From Sphingobium faniae (GTDB lineage: Bacteria; Pseudomonadota; Alphaproteobacteria; Sphingomonadales; Sphingomonadaceae): DNA of 64,000 nt. The stretch spans positions 434,001 to 498,000 of the forward strand of contig FMTU01000001.1 of the NCBI GenBank assembly GCA_900100475.1, written 5' to 3'. The notes under the pieces were generated by a model. The model was not told where the DNA came from, made no database searches, and saw only the letters and a list, made by a program, of their open reading frames with translations. Numbering within the stretch: position 1 is the stretch's first letter; each line of letters opens with the position of its first letter. Both the position numbers and the translations under genes were made by a program. Positions 37,612 to 46,288 of the stretch are shown here, in pieces.

Positions 37612-38261
37612 CAGCGCGGCTCCTTCTTGCGTTCGCGGGCCGCCTTGGCGCTGATATCACCCAGCGTGCTGTCATCCAGCAATTTCGCGTCCAGCATCGC
37701 CATCCGCTCGGCCCGACGGGCGACCGGGCTGGGACGGGACACATCTTCGTCACGCTTGGCCTTTTCCGCCGGGGTGGGCTTGGCGGGCCTGGTGAGCTTT
37801 TCGACATTATCGGCCGCATGAGCCTCGCGGATCACAGCGATGTCGCTGCGGATTTGCGTCGCGGCGGGGCTGGCCGGAGCAGGCTGCGCGGCGGAGGGAA
37901 GATCGGCGGGCGTCTGCACCATCGCCACCATCACCGGCGGCGCGACATAATCAGGTCCGTTGGGCTGAACCCCGTCCAGATGCGCCAAGGCCCGCTCGCC
38001 CGCCAGATATTGCTGGGCGGACGGCGCCGCATATCTGAAATCATCCTGATTCCAGCGCTCCAACTGCCGCATATTGGCGCGCGCGCTGAATTCCGTCTCC
38101 AGATAACGGATGTCGCCATTGGCCCGCGCGACTTGCGCCCGGACGCGCATCAATTCGTTGCGCTCCGTCGCGACCTTCAGCGAAACCAGATAGGCCCCCA
38201 GCGCCCCCAGAGCGACGAGGAGCACCCAGATCAGGCTCTGCAACCTCTTGACCGCGATCAT
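37611..38261 (-). CDS. ftsL: FtsL-like cell division protein with long C-terminal extension
   Basis: A 216-residue bitopic protein. A membrane helix occupies about residues 8-28, followed by a short coiled coil to about 68 with a [20 protein letters not shown] pattern as in alphaproteobacterial FtsL. The remaining 150 residues are low-complexity, rich in Ala, Pro and charged residues, unlike the 100-120-residue FtsL of enterics. Position between rsmH and ftsI is the canonical place of ftsL. The name rests mainly on position and topology. Confidence 0.75.
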   Translation of the reverse strand: MIAVKRLQSLIWVLLVALGALGAYLVSLKVATERNELMRVRAQVARANGDIRYLETEFSARANMRQLERWNQDDFRYAAPSAQQYLAGERALAHLDGVQPNGPDYVAPPVMVAMVQTPADLPSAAQPAPASPAATQIRSDIAVIREAHAADNVEKLTRPAKPTPAEKAKRDEDVSRPSPVARRAERMAMLDAKLLDDSTLGDISAKAARERKKEPR

Positions 38262-39223
38262 GATCGACCACTCCGGCTGGCGTTGGAACGGCGGGCGGGC
38301 GCGCCCGTGCGGACGGCGCTGCGGAGCGTGGCGGAACGGGCGCGGGGGTTGCGCGCCAGTTCGGCCTGTCCGGGGCGCACCGCCTTGGCGGGCCGCTCGA
38401 AAGTGGGGATGTTGCTCGCCTGACGCTGCGGCAGGTGGCGCGATCCGCCCGCCTCTCCGCCCGAACGCTGGCGCAGGAACTGCTTGACGATCCGGTCTTC
38501 CAGACTGTGGAAGGTCACGACAGCCAGACGGCCGCCTTCCTCCAGCAGCGCCTCGGCCGCCTCCAGCCCGCGTTCCAGTTCCTCCAGTTCGCGGTTCACA
38601 TGGATGCGGATCGCCTGAAAGGTGCGGGTCGCAGGGTCCTTCTTGTCATGCGGCTTGTGGCCGAGCGCGCGGCGCACCACGGCGGCAAGCTGCCCCGTGC
38701 GCTCCAGCGGGCGCGCCTCGACAATCGCCCTTGCCACGCGGCGCGAGCGCGGTTCCTCGCCATAACGATAAAGGACGTCCGCGATTTCCTGTTCCGGGGC
38801 GTTGTTCAGGAAATCGGCGGCGCTCATGCCGTCCTGGCTCATCGTCATGGCGAGCGGGCCGTCCGCCTGAAAGGAAAAGCCGCGTTCCGGCCGATCAAGC
38901 TGCATCGAGGACACGCCGATGTCGAGCGTCACGCCCGACACGCCCGCCACGCCGCGCCCGGCCAGCAATTCCACCATGCGGGAGAATTCGCCCTCGATCA
39001 GGGCAATGCCCTTTTCCCCGGCAAGCGCCTGCCCTTCGCGGATCGCATCCGGATCGCGGTCGAAGGCGAAAACCTGCGCGCCACGCTCCGCCATGGCCGA
39101 CGAATAGCCGCCAGCACCGAAAGTGCCGTCGACATGTCGCTCGCCGGGATTGATGGCGAGCGCGTCCAGCACTTCGTCGATGAGGACGGGGATATGGCGA
39201 GCAGGATCGGCGGCGGGGGTCAC
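38258..39223 (-). CDS. rsmH: 16S rRNA (cytosine1402-N4)-methyltransferase RsmH
   Basis: A 321-residue methyltransferase. [20 protein letters not shown] (the S-adenosylmethionine loop), [10 protein letters not shown] and [13 protein letters not shown] are the family blocks. It modifies C1402 in the ribosomal decoding site. It overlaps mraZ and the ftsL-like gene by four bases each. The C-terminus is Arg/Ser/Ala-rich, as usual. Confidence 0.97.
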   Translation of the reverse strand: MTPAADPARHIPVLIDEVLDALAINPGERHVDGTFGAGGYSSAMAERGAQVFAFDRDPDAIREGQALAGEKGIALIEGEFSRMVELLAGRGVAGVSGVTLDIGVSSMQLDRPERGFSFQADGPLAMTMSQDGMSAADFLNNAPEQEIADVLYRYGEEPRSRRVARAIVEARPLERTGQLAAVVRRALGHKPHDKKDPATRTFQAIRIHVNRELEELERGLEAAEALLEEGGRLAVVTFHSLEDRIVKQFLRQRSGGEAGGSRHLPQRQASNIPTFERPAKAVRPGQAELARNPRARSATLRSAVRTGAPARRSNASRSGRS

Positions 39224-39717
39224 TTGCCGCCTCCCGCTTCGCGCTGACCCAACCAGCGACGCACCTTGTTGCGGATCAGTTCGGGACGATCCTTGCTGTC
39301 GACCAGGGCTTCGGGCTTCCAGATCTGGATGTAGCGGCCCACGCCATAGAAGAAGACGGCGTCGGAAATGCCATATTCTTCCTTGATGTCGGGATGCATG
39401 GCGAAGCGGCCGCCTTCGTCGAAATTCACTTCCTCGATAGTGCCGAGGCGACGTTCCAGTTCCAGATCGGCGTTATAGTCACGCCCCTGCGTCCGCGCTT
39501 CCCGGGCGATGTCCTCAACCTCGGTAAACAGGAAGCGGCGATGCGATTCGCCAAAGCCTGTCGCGCAGCCATTGTCGATATGAACGGACATATAGAGGCG
39601 ATTCTCGCCCCCGCTGGAGAGCTTGACCTGCCGGCGCATCTCCAGAGGCAGCACGAAACGGCCCTTGCCGTCCGCGACGCTGAACGCGTTGCCTGTATAG
39701 AGAATGAGTTCCGGCAC
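39220..39717 (-). CDS. mraZ: Transcriptional regulator MraZ
   Basis: A 165-residue protein with two SpoVT/AbrB-like MraZ repeats: the first has [13 protein letters not shown], and the second is degenerate, with [16 protein letters not shown]. MraZ is a DNA-binding repressor of its own dcw promoter in several bacteria. It heads the cluster, and a three-copy GGG repeat lies about 135 bp upstream. The second repeat lacks the usual DxxGRxxIP form, common in alphaproteobacteria. Confidence 0.95.
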   Translation of the reverse strand: MPELILYTGNAFSVADGKGRFVLPLEMRRQVKLSSGGENRLYMSVHIDNGCATGFGESHRRFLFTEVEDIAREARTQGRDYNADLELERRLGTIEEVNFDEGGRFAMHPDIKEEYGISDAVFFYGVGRYIQIWKPEALVDSKDRPELIRNKVRRWLGQREAGGGK

Positions 39718-39850
39718 CTGCGGCTGCTACCCCTGTTGGCGAGGCGCAGACTATCGCTCGCTCAATCACCGACGCGATTCAGCGCATAGCGTGCACGAAG
39801 TCTGACAACCCCAATAGGCAATCAGATACCAAGCCCTGAGCAGCAAGGAA

Positions 39851-39880
39851 AGGGAAAAGTCGGGAAAGTCTGGGCAATCC
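39851..39880. promoter_or_regulatory. Candidate MraZ operator upstream of mraZ
   Basis: Three consecutive 10-bp units begin aGGGA, cGGGA and tGGGC at 39851, 39861 and 39871. The pattern NGGGN with five-base spacers is the MraZ box layout (TGGGN direct repeats) known from E. coli. It lies on the + strand, 134-163 bp before the mraZ start. Binding by this MraZ is inferred, not shown. Confidence 0.5.
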
Positions 39881-39896
39881 TGTTTTGTTCTGGTTT

Positions 39897-41129
39897 TTAA
39901 TCCTGTTTTGGCGCCTGTCCATCCTTCTCGACAACAGATGGTCCATGCGGCATCCGGCTTTTCGCCCGCCCGAACAGCGCCCATCCCAATCCCGCCCATA
40001 TCATCCCGGCCAAAAGCGCCCAACGCACCCCTCGCACCAGATACTCGCCCGACCGCACCCATTGCCGCTGGCCAGGCAGGGATCGCCCAAGCCATTGCGT
40101 GACCAGCGCAGGCGTATCCGCGCTCCACGCCTGCGGAGCAAAGGGGCGATCGGGATCGGCCAGCCATAACCGGTCGTCGATCATATCCGCATCCGCCACC
40201 AGCACGGCCTTGCCCAGCCCTATCCGGCAATGGGCGATCAGCCCGGACGCCTCGGCCCGGCAAGGCCCCGCGCGCACATTGAACCGCGAAGACGCCATGC
40301 TGGTCAGCAGGGAGCCGTCAGGCAGGAAATGCCTGTGCTCCCCCCTCTCTTCGACTGGATTCAGACGCAGGCCCCAATGATCGAGCAGCGGCGTCAACAG
40401 GCTGATCGACGGCGCACGACGGCGATCTCCCAGAGGCAGAGGCGACGGCCAGCGCAGCAGCGGATCGGCCAATATCAGCGCCTGCCCGCCCTGCCGCACC
40501 CAATGGTCGACCGCGGCCAGCTCCGCCGCCCCCATTCCGCGAGGCTGGGCGACCAGCAGCAGACGCATCTTCCCCAAGTCCGGCGAAAGCGCGCTATCCA
40601 ACGGTCGAACGTCGAAGCGGCGGCGCAACAGAGCAAGAATCGGCGCGTCCGACCGCGCGGCAAGGCCCTGCTCTCCTTCACGCCAGAACAGCGGCAGCGC
40701 CGTGAGGACCGCGAGCGCAGGCCGATCCTCCGCCTGCCGCACGGGCTCCGCCTGCCCTGCGAACCAGGCCAGCCCCGCGACCGCCAGCAGACCGAGCGCT
40801 ACAGGCCAGCGCGACCGCAGCAAAGCGCCCCCCGTGCACGCCGCACAAGCCAGAACGAACAGAAGCAGCATCGGGAACAGTGGAGGCCAAATCCCCGCCG
40901 CCCCTGCGCACAGCAACGCGACACCGCCCACCGCGCCCACCGCCACCCAAAGCGCCAGCTTCAGACGCTCCCGCCCCATGACCAGACCCGCTCCCGCCAA
41001 CAGGAGCATGGCAGGCAACATCCAGTGAGCGGCATCCATCTGCCCAGCCCGCAACAAGGCAGGAAGGCCGCCTAGCAGCACAAGGCCCGGCAAGCACAGG
41101 ATCAGCAGGCCACGCCCCAGCGTGATCAT
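39897..41129 (-). CDS. Multi-TM membrane protein with GldG/DUF4350-like soluble domain
   Basis: A 410-residue protein: about five membrane helices in the first 135 residues, a soluble region of about 240 residues, and a last helix near 380-400. The soluble part reads like the ThuA/GATase-related domain of GldG- and DUF4350-type proteins (VDHWVRQGGQALILADPLLRW). Such domains are linked to ABC-2 exporters or cell-surface processes; no ABC partner is adjacent. The start MITLGRGLLIL was chosen because the upstream frame overlaps the small membrane protein. The function is unknown. Confidence 0.6.
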   Translation of the reverse strand: MITLGRGLLILCLPGLVLLGGLPALLRAGQMDAAHWMLPAMLLLAGAGLVMGRERLKLALWVAVGAVGGVALLCAGAAGIWPPLFPMLLLFVLACAACTGGALLRSRWPVALGLLAVAGLAWFAGQAEPVRQAEDRPALAVLTALPLFWREGEQGLAARSDAPILALLRRRFDVRPLDSALSPDLGKMRLLLVAQPRGMGAAELAAVDHWVRQGGQALILADPLLRWPSPLPLGDRRRAPSISLLTPLLDHWGLRLNPVEERGEHRHFLPDGSLLTSMASSRFNVRAGPCRAEASGLIAHCRIGLGKAVLVADADMIDDRLWLADPDRPFAPQAWSADTPALVTQWLGRSLPGQRQWVRSGEYLVRGVRWALLAGMIWAGLGWALFGRAKSRMPHGPSVVEKDGQAPKQD

Positions 41130-41154
41130 CCGTCGTGCAGGCTCTTGCCGCCCG

Positions 41155-41463
41155 TCAGCGCGGCTGCGCTTGCGGATCGCGATCCATCGGTTTTCTGATA
41201 TAGGGGTCGGGCTGAAGGTCCGGAACGACGGGGGGGGCCTGATCCGGCGCGGGCTGCACGCCCAGTTCCGCCAAAGGCTCCTTGGGCGCCAGAGCGTTGA
41301 CATCGACCGTGGACACGGCAGGCGGTGGCGCGACGACATCGTTCACCCGCGCCTTCTCGATCACGATATTTGCAAGGCCGACCAGCAGCGCCACGCCCGC
41401 AAGGCCGGTCAAGCCGATCTGGACGCGCTGCAACCCTTCCTGTTGGCGGGGAGTTTCAGCCAT
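41155..41463 (-). CDS. Small single-TM protein of unknown function
   Basis: A 102-residue protein with a short charged N-terminus, one hydrophobic helix at about 16-36 and a proline-rich periplasmic tail ending DPYIRKPMDRDPQAQPR. No family is recognised. It lies between cysK and the multi-TM gene on the same strand, 25 bp from the latter, and may be part of that operon. Confidence 0.65.
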   Translation of the reverse strand: MAETPRQQEGLQRVQIGLTGLAGVALLVGLANIVIEKARVNDVVAPPPAVSTVDVNALAPKEPLAELGVQPAPDQAPPVVPDLQPDPYIRKPMDRDPQAQPR

Positions 41464-41505
41464 GATTTGCTCTTTTATCCGACAGTCGCGACCCTTATCG
41501 GCCTG

Positions 41506-42501
41506 TCAGCGATTGTGCGCGAGCCAGGGGAACACCGTCAACCCCTTAGATTCCAGCCACTCGCGATTATAAAGGGTTGAAAGGTAACGGAAACCCGTAT
41601 CGCACAGGATCGTCGCGATCCGCTTGCCCGGTCCAAGCTGCTTCGCCAGTTCCACCGCGCCCGCAACATTGATGCCCGACGACAGGCCCAGGCACAGCCC
41701 TTCCTCGACCAGCAGACGCCGGACCCAGAGCAGCCCTTCCTCGTCGGAAATGCGGAACTGCGTGTCGATGGGCGCGCCTTCCAGATTGGCGGTGATGCGA
41801 CCCTGCCCGATCCCCTCGGCGACCGAATTGCCTTCCGCCTTGAGTTCGCCATGCGCGTAATAATTATAGAGCGCCGCGCCATAAGGATCGCTGAGCGCGA
41901 TGGTGACATTCTCATCATGCGCCTTGAGGCCCAGCCCCACGCCCGCAATCGTGCCGCCCGTCCCCGCCGCGCAGGTGAAGCCGTCGATCCGGCCACCCAT
42001 CTGGGTCCAGATTTCCTCGGCGGTGCCGATGATGTGGGCTTTGCGATTGGCGATATTGTCGAACTGATTGGCCCAGATCGCATTTTCCGTCTCTTCCGCG
42101 ATGCGGCGGGACGTGTGCACGAAATGGCCGGGATTGGAATAGGGCGCGGCTGGCACCGTCACCAGTTCCGCCCCCAGAGCGCGCAACGTGTCCATCTTTT
42201 CCCGGCTCTGCGTTTCAGGCATGACGATGATCGTCTTGTAACCCTTCGCATTGGCGACCAGCGCGAGGCCAATGCCGGTATTGCCCGCTGTTCCTTCGAC
42301 GATCGTGCCGCCCGGCTTCAGCAGCCCCTTCTCCTCGGCGTCGTTGACGATGAACAGCGCCGCGCGATCCTTCACCGAAGCGCCCGGATTGGCGAACTCG
42401 CACTTGGCGTAGATGTCGCAGCCCGTTTCATCGGAAGGACCGGCAAGGCGAACGAGAGGAGTGTTGCCGATAAGGGCGAGGCTATCTTTCTGGACCAGCA
42501 T
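41506..42501 (-). CDS. cysK: Cysteine synthase A (O-acetylserine sulfhydrylase)
   Basis: A PLP enzyme of 331 residues. Lys44 in NPGASVKDRAA binds the cofactor, EGTAGNTGIGLA is the substrate loop, and GTGGTIAGVGLGLK binds the phosphate. It makes cysteine from O-acetylserine and sulfide. The start is uncertain: ATG at 42501 (MLVQKDSL) matches relatives, but ATG at 42513 and 42552 are in frame. A slightly long insertion and C-terminal DTGFRYLSTLYNREWL are normal for alphaproteobacterial homologues. Confidence 0.9.
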   Translation of the reverse strand: MLVQKDSLALIGNTPLVRLAGPSDETGCDIYAKCEFANPGASVKDRAALFIVNDAEEKGLLKPGGTIVEGTAGNTGIGLALVANAKGYKTIIVMPETQSREKMDTLRALGAELVTVPAAPYSNPGHFVHTSRRIAEETENAIWANQFDNIANRKAHIIGTAEEIWTQMGGRIDGFTCAAGTGGTIAGVGLGLKAHDENVTIALSDPYGAALYNYYAHGELKAEGNSVAEGIGQGRITANLEGAPIDTQFRISDEEGLLWVRRLLVEEGLCLGLSSGINVAGAVELAKQLGPGKRIATILCDTGFRYLSTLYNREWLESKGLTVFPWLAHNR

Positions 42502-42714
42502 GGCAATCCGCATAGCGGACCGGACCGCGTCTTGCCAAGCAAAGGAATACATCGGCGCACAAAGCCACGGTTTTCTCCGATTGGCTCGCCGTTAACCCCC
42601 GGCGGGCCGACCGTGCCATAGCGGGACAGGCGCGAATCCGGGCAGGAAATCGCAACTTCTTTGGGTTAGGGCGGATCGCGCGCATCTCAAATGGGCGATT
42701 GGCAAGGATGGGCA

Positions 42715-43656
42715 ATGCAATCTCGCGTGGCGGCAAAAGGATGGAAGCTGCATGGCGCGCTTGCGGCCATGGCGCTGGCCGTCCTCGCGGCACCGCATCT
42801 GATCACCGCTGCGCCGCTCGACATGCTGGACACGCCCCTTGCCCTCACCGATCCCGCCGAGGAAGCAGGGCAGAACTTCCCCGGCTCGGCCTTCTTCTTC
42901 GCTCAGGGCGCGTTCGATCCCGTGCCGGGGGCGCAGGCGGCCCAAAGCCCCCATGTCATGAGCTTGGCCAAAGTGCGCGCCGCGCCTGCCATGGCCTTTC
43001 GCGGGCTGACCGCGCTCGACAGCTATCGCGCGCTCAACTGCCTGACATCGGCCATTTATTATGAAGCGGGCAATGAACCGGAGGACGGACAGCGCGGCGT
43101 GGCTCAGGTCGTTCTGAACCGCACGCGCAACCCGCTCTGGCCCAACAGCGTGTGCGGCGTCGTATATCAGGGATCGGAGCGCACCGATGATCGCTGCCAA
43201 TTCACCTTCAGTTGCGATGGCTCCATGGCCCGCACGCCCGATATCCGGGCATGGGGTCATGCAAGGCGCATCGCGGAACAGGCGCTATCCGGACTGGTCT
43301 ATCGTCCCGCAGGCCTTGCCACCCATTATCATACGCTGGCCGTGCGACCGCCCTGGGCCAGCACCCTTCAGCCGGTGGCCGTGATCGGCGCGCATATCTT
43401 TTATCGCAACACCGGCTTCAACGGCACCCCGGCCGCTTTCCATATCGCCTATGCGGGCAGGGAAACGCAGTCCGGCCCCACCCGGCGGATATGGCAAGCC
43501 AAACCGCTACTGCCGGTCGATGCCTTTACGGTTCCTTATAATGGCCCTTCCTCACCCGGCCAGGAGGCTCCGGCCGTCCCCTCGCGGCCCATGGACGACT
43601 TGCCCCAATCCACCATTCGGCCAGAATATCGGAACAGCGGCAGACCCCTCGTTTGA
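42715..43656 (+). CDS. SleB-type cell wall hydrolase
   Basis: A 313-residue protein with an N-terminal signal or anchor helix at about 13-33, a linker, then a Hydrolase_2 (SleB/CwlJ) domain: LNCLTSAIYYEAGNEPEDGQRGVAQVVLNR with its catalytic glutamate, CQFTFSCDG, and ATHYHT. Such enzymes are lytic transglycosylase-like and cut peptidoglycan glycan strands. A ribosome site AAGGA supports the ATG chosen over one 24 bp upstream. It is divergent from cysK and ends at a region with strong hairpins. Confidence 0.88.
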   Translation: MQSRVAAKGWKLHGALAAMALAVLAAPHLITAAPLDMLDTPLALTDPAEEAGQNFPGSAFFFAQGAFDPVPGAQAAQSPHVMSLAKVRAAPAMAFRGLTALDSYRALNCLTSAIYYEAGNEPEDGQRGVAQVVLNRTRNPLWPNSVCGVVYQGSERTDDRCQFTFSCDGSMARTPDIRAWGHARRIAEQALSGLVYRPAGLATHYHTLAVRPPWASTLQPVAVIGAHIFYRNTGFNGTPAAFHIAYAGRETQSGPTRRIWQAKPLLPVDAFTVPYNGPSSPGQEAPAVPSRPMDDLPQSTIRPEYRNSGRPLV

Positions 43657-43760
43657 TTTTTCGGGCAACGCAACCAAGCACCTGAAAAGCATAGCGAATA
43701 AAATCACGATTTTTTCCGAAGAATTTGGAACCCGGCTCCAATATGGGCGTTATGATCTTC

Positions 43761-43796
43761 GGATAGCAAATCTTTTGCCCCCCGCTCTTGCTATCC
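43761..43796. other. Stem-loop in gene-free region 43657-43981
   Basis: GGATAGCAA at 43761-43769 and TTGCTATCC at 43788-43796 form a perfect 9-bp stem. It is followed by seven A on the + strand, so it is not a terminator for the + gene; on the - strand it is preceded, not followed, by T. The surrounding stretch is AT-rich for this genome and carries no gene. Confidence 0.6.
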
Positions 43797-43805
43797 AAAA
43801 AAACA

Positions 43806-43855
43806 TGAGCCCGGAACGCTTCCCCCCCCCCGACGCGTTCCGGGCTCAGACCTTT
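43806..43855 (+). terminator. Terminator downstream of the cell wall hydrolase
   Basis: A perfect 14-bp stem (43806-43819 with 43834-43847) surrounds a 14-base loop containing nine C, and is followed by GACCTTTT. It is the strongest hairpin in this interval and fits an intrinsic terminator on the + strand. Confidence 0.85.
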
Positions 43856-43896
43856 TATGGGATATAAATAGCTGAAATTATTGCAGTTCCTCCTAC

Positions 43897-43921
43897 GGAA
43901 CGCTTTGTGCGGCCGAGGGTT
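43897..43921 (+). promoter_or_regulatory. EcfG-type (general stress response) promoter of the entericidin gene
   Basis: GGAAC at 43897-43901 is followed after 16 bases by GGTT at 43918-43921. This fits the alphaproteobacterial EcfG consensus GGAAC-N16/17-cGTT. It lies 61 bp before the ATG, a sensible distance for a short leader. It is predicted from consensus only. Confidence 0.7.
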
Positions 43922-43981
43922 GTCTTTCTGTCTCCGGTTCGCATGACTGAACCGGGCCGAGTGTTTTCAAGGAGACATTGC

Positions 43982-44110
43982 ATGACGAAGAAAATCCTTG
44001 TCGCGCTGCTGCTGACAGGTTCGCTGATGGTCGCGGCTTGCAATACGGTGGAAGGCGCAGGCCGCGATGTGCAGAGCGCGGGCGAAGCGGTAGAGAACGC
44101 GGCGGATTAG
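43982..44110 (+). CDS. Entericidin A/B-family small lipoprotein
   Basis: A 42-residue protein: signal peptide with lipobox MVAAC, lipidated Cys20, and a short mature tail CNTVEGAGRDVQSAGEAVENAA typical of entericidins. A strong AAGGAG ribosome site precedes the ATG. Its role is unknown in alphaproteobacteria; relatives are stationary-phase toxins or antidotes in enterics and are common in general-stress regulons here, in keeping with the upstream EcfG promoter. The open frame begins earlier at 43907, but that start lacks a ribosome site. Confidence 0.9.
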   Translation: MTKKILVALLLTGSLMVAACNTVEGAGRDVQSAGEAVENAAD

Positions 44111-44140
44111 GCCCCTTTACCTCTTATGATTTCCCCTCCT

Positions 44141-44168
44141 GGCTCGTCGCGTTGGCGGGCCTTTTTTT
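44141..44168 (+). terminator. Terminator of the entericidin gene
   Basis: GGCTCGTC and GGCGGGCC pair (8 bp with G-T wobbles) around GCGTT, followed directly by seven T at 44162-44168. It points along the + strand and lies before the convergent tatC stop. Confidence 0.82.
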
Positions 44169-44178
44169 GGGGAGGATA

Positions 44179-44955
44179 TCAGGCGGACGCGCTTTCCGGC
44201 CTGTCTTCGCGCGCCTTGCGCCGGTCTGTGAACCAGATCGCCACGATGGTGATCTCATAGAGCAGGAGCAGCGGAATCGCGAGCATCAGTTGCGACACCA
44301 CGTCGGGCGGCGTCAGCACGGCCGCGAGGATGAATGCGGCGACGATCATATAGCGACGCAGGCTGATCAGTTGCGCGCGGGTCACGAACCCGGCGCGGTT
44401 GAGCAGCATCAGCAGGACGGGCATCAGGAAGCTGATTCCGAATGCGAGAATGAATTGCATGACTAAAGTCAGGTAGTCGCCGGCAGAGGGGAGGGCCTCG
44501 ACCGAGAGGCCGGATTTATTCCCTTGAAATTCCAGGAAGAAATGGAAGGCCGTGGGCATCACCACGAAATAGGCGAGCGACGCGCCCATGACGAACAGCA
44601 CCGGAGTCATGATGATGAAGGGCAGTAACGCCTTCTTTTCCCTGGCATAAAGTCCCGGCGCGACGAAAGCCCAGAGTTGGTTCGCGATGATCGGAAAAGA
44701 CAGGAAAAACGCCCCGAAGATCGCGATTTTCACCTGTACGAAGAAGGCTTCGTAGAGTTTCGTGTAGACCAGCCGCCCGCCCGCATCGCCAAACGCCTCT
44801 TTCAGCGGGTGGACCAGCACCGCGAACAGCTTGTCGGAAAAATAGAAGCAGATCGCGCCGGTGATCAGCAGCCCCCATACGCATTTGAGCAGCCGGCCGC
44901 GCAATTCGACCAGATGGTCGAGCAGCGGCGCCTTGCTATCGTCAATATCCATCAT
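44179..44955 (-). CDS. tatC: Sec-independent translocase subunit TatC
   Basis: A 258-residue protein with six membrane helices. The N-terminus [15 protein letters not shown] carries the conserved ELR signature that binds the twin-arginine signal; P...F..F..P and [10 protein letters not shown] are further family positions. It forms the receptor with TatB and recruits TatA. It overlaps the tatB stop by four bases. The acidic/basic C-terminus is unremarkable. Confidence 0.96.
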   Translation of the reverse strand: MMDIDDSKAPLLDHLVELRGRLLKCVWGLLITGAICFYFSDKLFAVLVHPLKEAFGDAGGRLVYTKLYEAFFVQVKIAIFGAFFLSFPIIANQLWAFVAPGLYAREKKALLPFIIMTPVLFVMGASLAYFVVMPTAFHFFLEFQGNKSGLSVEALPSAGDYLTLVMQFILAFGISFLMPVLLMLLNRAGFVTRAQLISLRRYMIVAAFILAAVLTPPDVVSQLMLAIPLLLLYEITIVAIWFTDRRKAREDRPESASA

Positions 44956-45392
44956 GCCGCCGCACCGCCCTTCCTGTCCTGCGGCTCTTCCGGGGCCGGT
45001 TCTTCAATCACTGGCTCCTGGGCGGCAGGCTCCACATCGGCGGGCGGGATGGAGCGGGCGACGAAAGCGGGTTTCCCCTCAACCGCCGGACCGTCATCGG
45101 CAGGCGCGGGCGCGGGCGCGGGCGCGGGCAGAGATTCCATGGGCGCGGCCGCTTCGGGCGGATGGTCTTCCATGATGCGGCGATTCTGTTCCGCCCATTT
45201 CTTTTCCAGTTCTTCCAGTTCGACCTCGCGCACCATGGCGTCGATGCCGGTGCGGAAATGGCGCGCCATGCCGCGCGCCTTGCCGACGATCTGCCCCACC
45301 TTGTAAAGCGCGCGCGGCAAATCCCTGGGACCGATCACGATCACCGCGACGATCACGATCAGCAGAAGTTCGGACGAACCGATATCGAACAT
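44952..45392 (-). CDS. tatB: Sec-independent translocase subunit TatB
   Basis: A 146-residue protein: N-terminal hairpin helix [22 protein letters not shown] followed by [11 protein letters not shown], an amphipathic helix and an acidic, proline-rich tail. E8 in SSELL is the conserved TatB glutamate. It forms the receptor complex with TatC. It is in the usual tatA-tatB-tatC order read on the - strand, 28 bp after tatA. Confidence 0.94.
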   Translation of the reverse strand: MFDIGSSELLLIVIVAVIVIGPRDLPRALYKVGQIVGKARGMARHFRTGIDAMVREVELEELEKKWAEQNRRIMEDHPPEAAAPMESLPAPAPAPAPADDGPAVEGKPAFVARSIPPADVEPAAQEPVIEEPAPEEPQDRKGGAAA

Positions 45393-45420
45393 GCCAGCCT
45401 ACCGCAGGTCTGAGGAAAGA

Positions 45421-45666
45421 TCAGGCCTTGGTCTTTTCTTCCATGGCGGTCGCCGCATCCTGTTCGGGCGCGCGCTGTCCTTCGATCCGCTGGGCGGGCG
45501 GAGCGGACTTGGCGGGCCTGGCCTCGTCATCGTCTTCCATGCCCTTCTTGAAGCTCTTGATGCCCTTGGCGACATCGCCCATCAGCCCGGAAATCCGGCC
45601 GCCGCCAAAGAGCAGCATGACCACCAGGAGCACGATGACCCAGTGCATCAGCGAAAAGGAACCCAT
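45421..45666 (-). CDS. tatA: Sec-independent translocase subunit TatA
   Basis: An 81-residue protein: one N-terminal membrane helix, then [24 protein letters not shown], the TatA amphipathic helix, and a polar tail. It forms the translocation pore for folded twin-arginine proteins. It follows scpB by 28 bp and shares its operon. The conserved phenylalanine-glycine hinge is present. Confidence 0.95.
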   Translation of the reverse strand: MGSFSLMHWVIVLLVVMLLFGGGRISGLMGDVAKGIKSFKKGMEDDDEARPAKSAPPAQRIEGQRAPEQDAATAMEEKTKA

Positions 45667-45694
45667 TTTTCAATACTCCTGAAAGGAGGCCTAT

Positions 45695-46288
45695 CTAGGC
45701 CTCTTCCTCATCATTTTCCACAGCCGATTGCGCGTTCAAACCTTCGAGCGCCAAATCCACCGGGTCCAGCAGACCCGCCGCGCGCAGGTCGTCCATGCCC
45801 GGCAGGTCGCGCCGGCTGCTAAGGCCGAAATGTGACAGAAATTCTACGGTCGTCACATAGATGAGCGGTCGCCCCGGCACTTCGCGCCGCCCCGCCGGGC
45901 GGACCCAGCCCGCCTCCATCAGAACGTCCAGCGTTCCTTTCGCCACCTGCACGCCGCGAATGGCCTCTATCTCGGCGCGGCTTACCGGCTCATGATAGGC
46001 GATAATGGCCAATGTTTCCATGGCCGCGCGCGACAATTTGCGGTTTTCCTCCCGCTCGCGCCGCAGGATATGGGCGAGATCGGCGGCGGTCTGGAAATGC
46101 CAGCGCCCGCCGCGCTCCACCAGATTGACGCCACGCCCGGCATAATGTTGTTCCAGCGTGGCGAGCGCGCCCGGCAGGTCGCCCCCTTCCCCGACATGCA
46201 GCCGCAGGTCGGCCAGCGTCAGCGGCTCTTCCGTGACGAACAGCGCCGCTTCCACCGCGCGCAGGAAATCGTCCGGCTCCTGCGTCAC
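45695..46288 (-). CDS. scpB: Segregation and condensation protein ScpB
   Basis: A 197-residue winged-helix protein. AVEAALFVTEEPLTLADL at the start and LSRAAMETLAIIAYHEPVSRAEIEAIRGV are the family signatures, with the second winged helix ending FLSHFGL. It pairs with ScpA and SMC in chromosome condensation. The GTG start gives a GTGA overlap with the scpA stop; the much longer open frame is antisense noise over scpA and nagZ. Confidence 0.92.
   Translation of the reverse strand: MTQEPDDFLRAVEAALFVTEEPLTLADLRLHVGEGGDLPGALATLEQHYAGRGVNLVERGGRWHFQTAADLAHILRREREENRKLSRAAMETLAIIAYHEPVSRAEIEAIRGVQVAKGTLDVLMEAGWVRPAGRREVPGRPLIYVTTVEFLSHFGLSSRRDLPGMDDLRAAGLLDPVDLALEGLNAQSAVENDEEEA

Noticed and set aside
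42580-42606. GC-rich hairpin in the cysK/cell-wall hydrolase gap
   Set aside because: A 9-bp stem, but no T-run on either strand and no relation to a gene end; probably chance in this GC-rich DNA.
43820-43833. Run of nine C as a possible sequencing error or phase-variable tract
   Set aside because: It lies in a hairpin loop outside any gene, so it cannot shift a reading frame.
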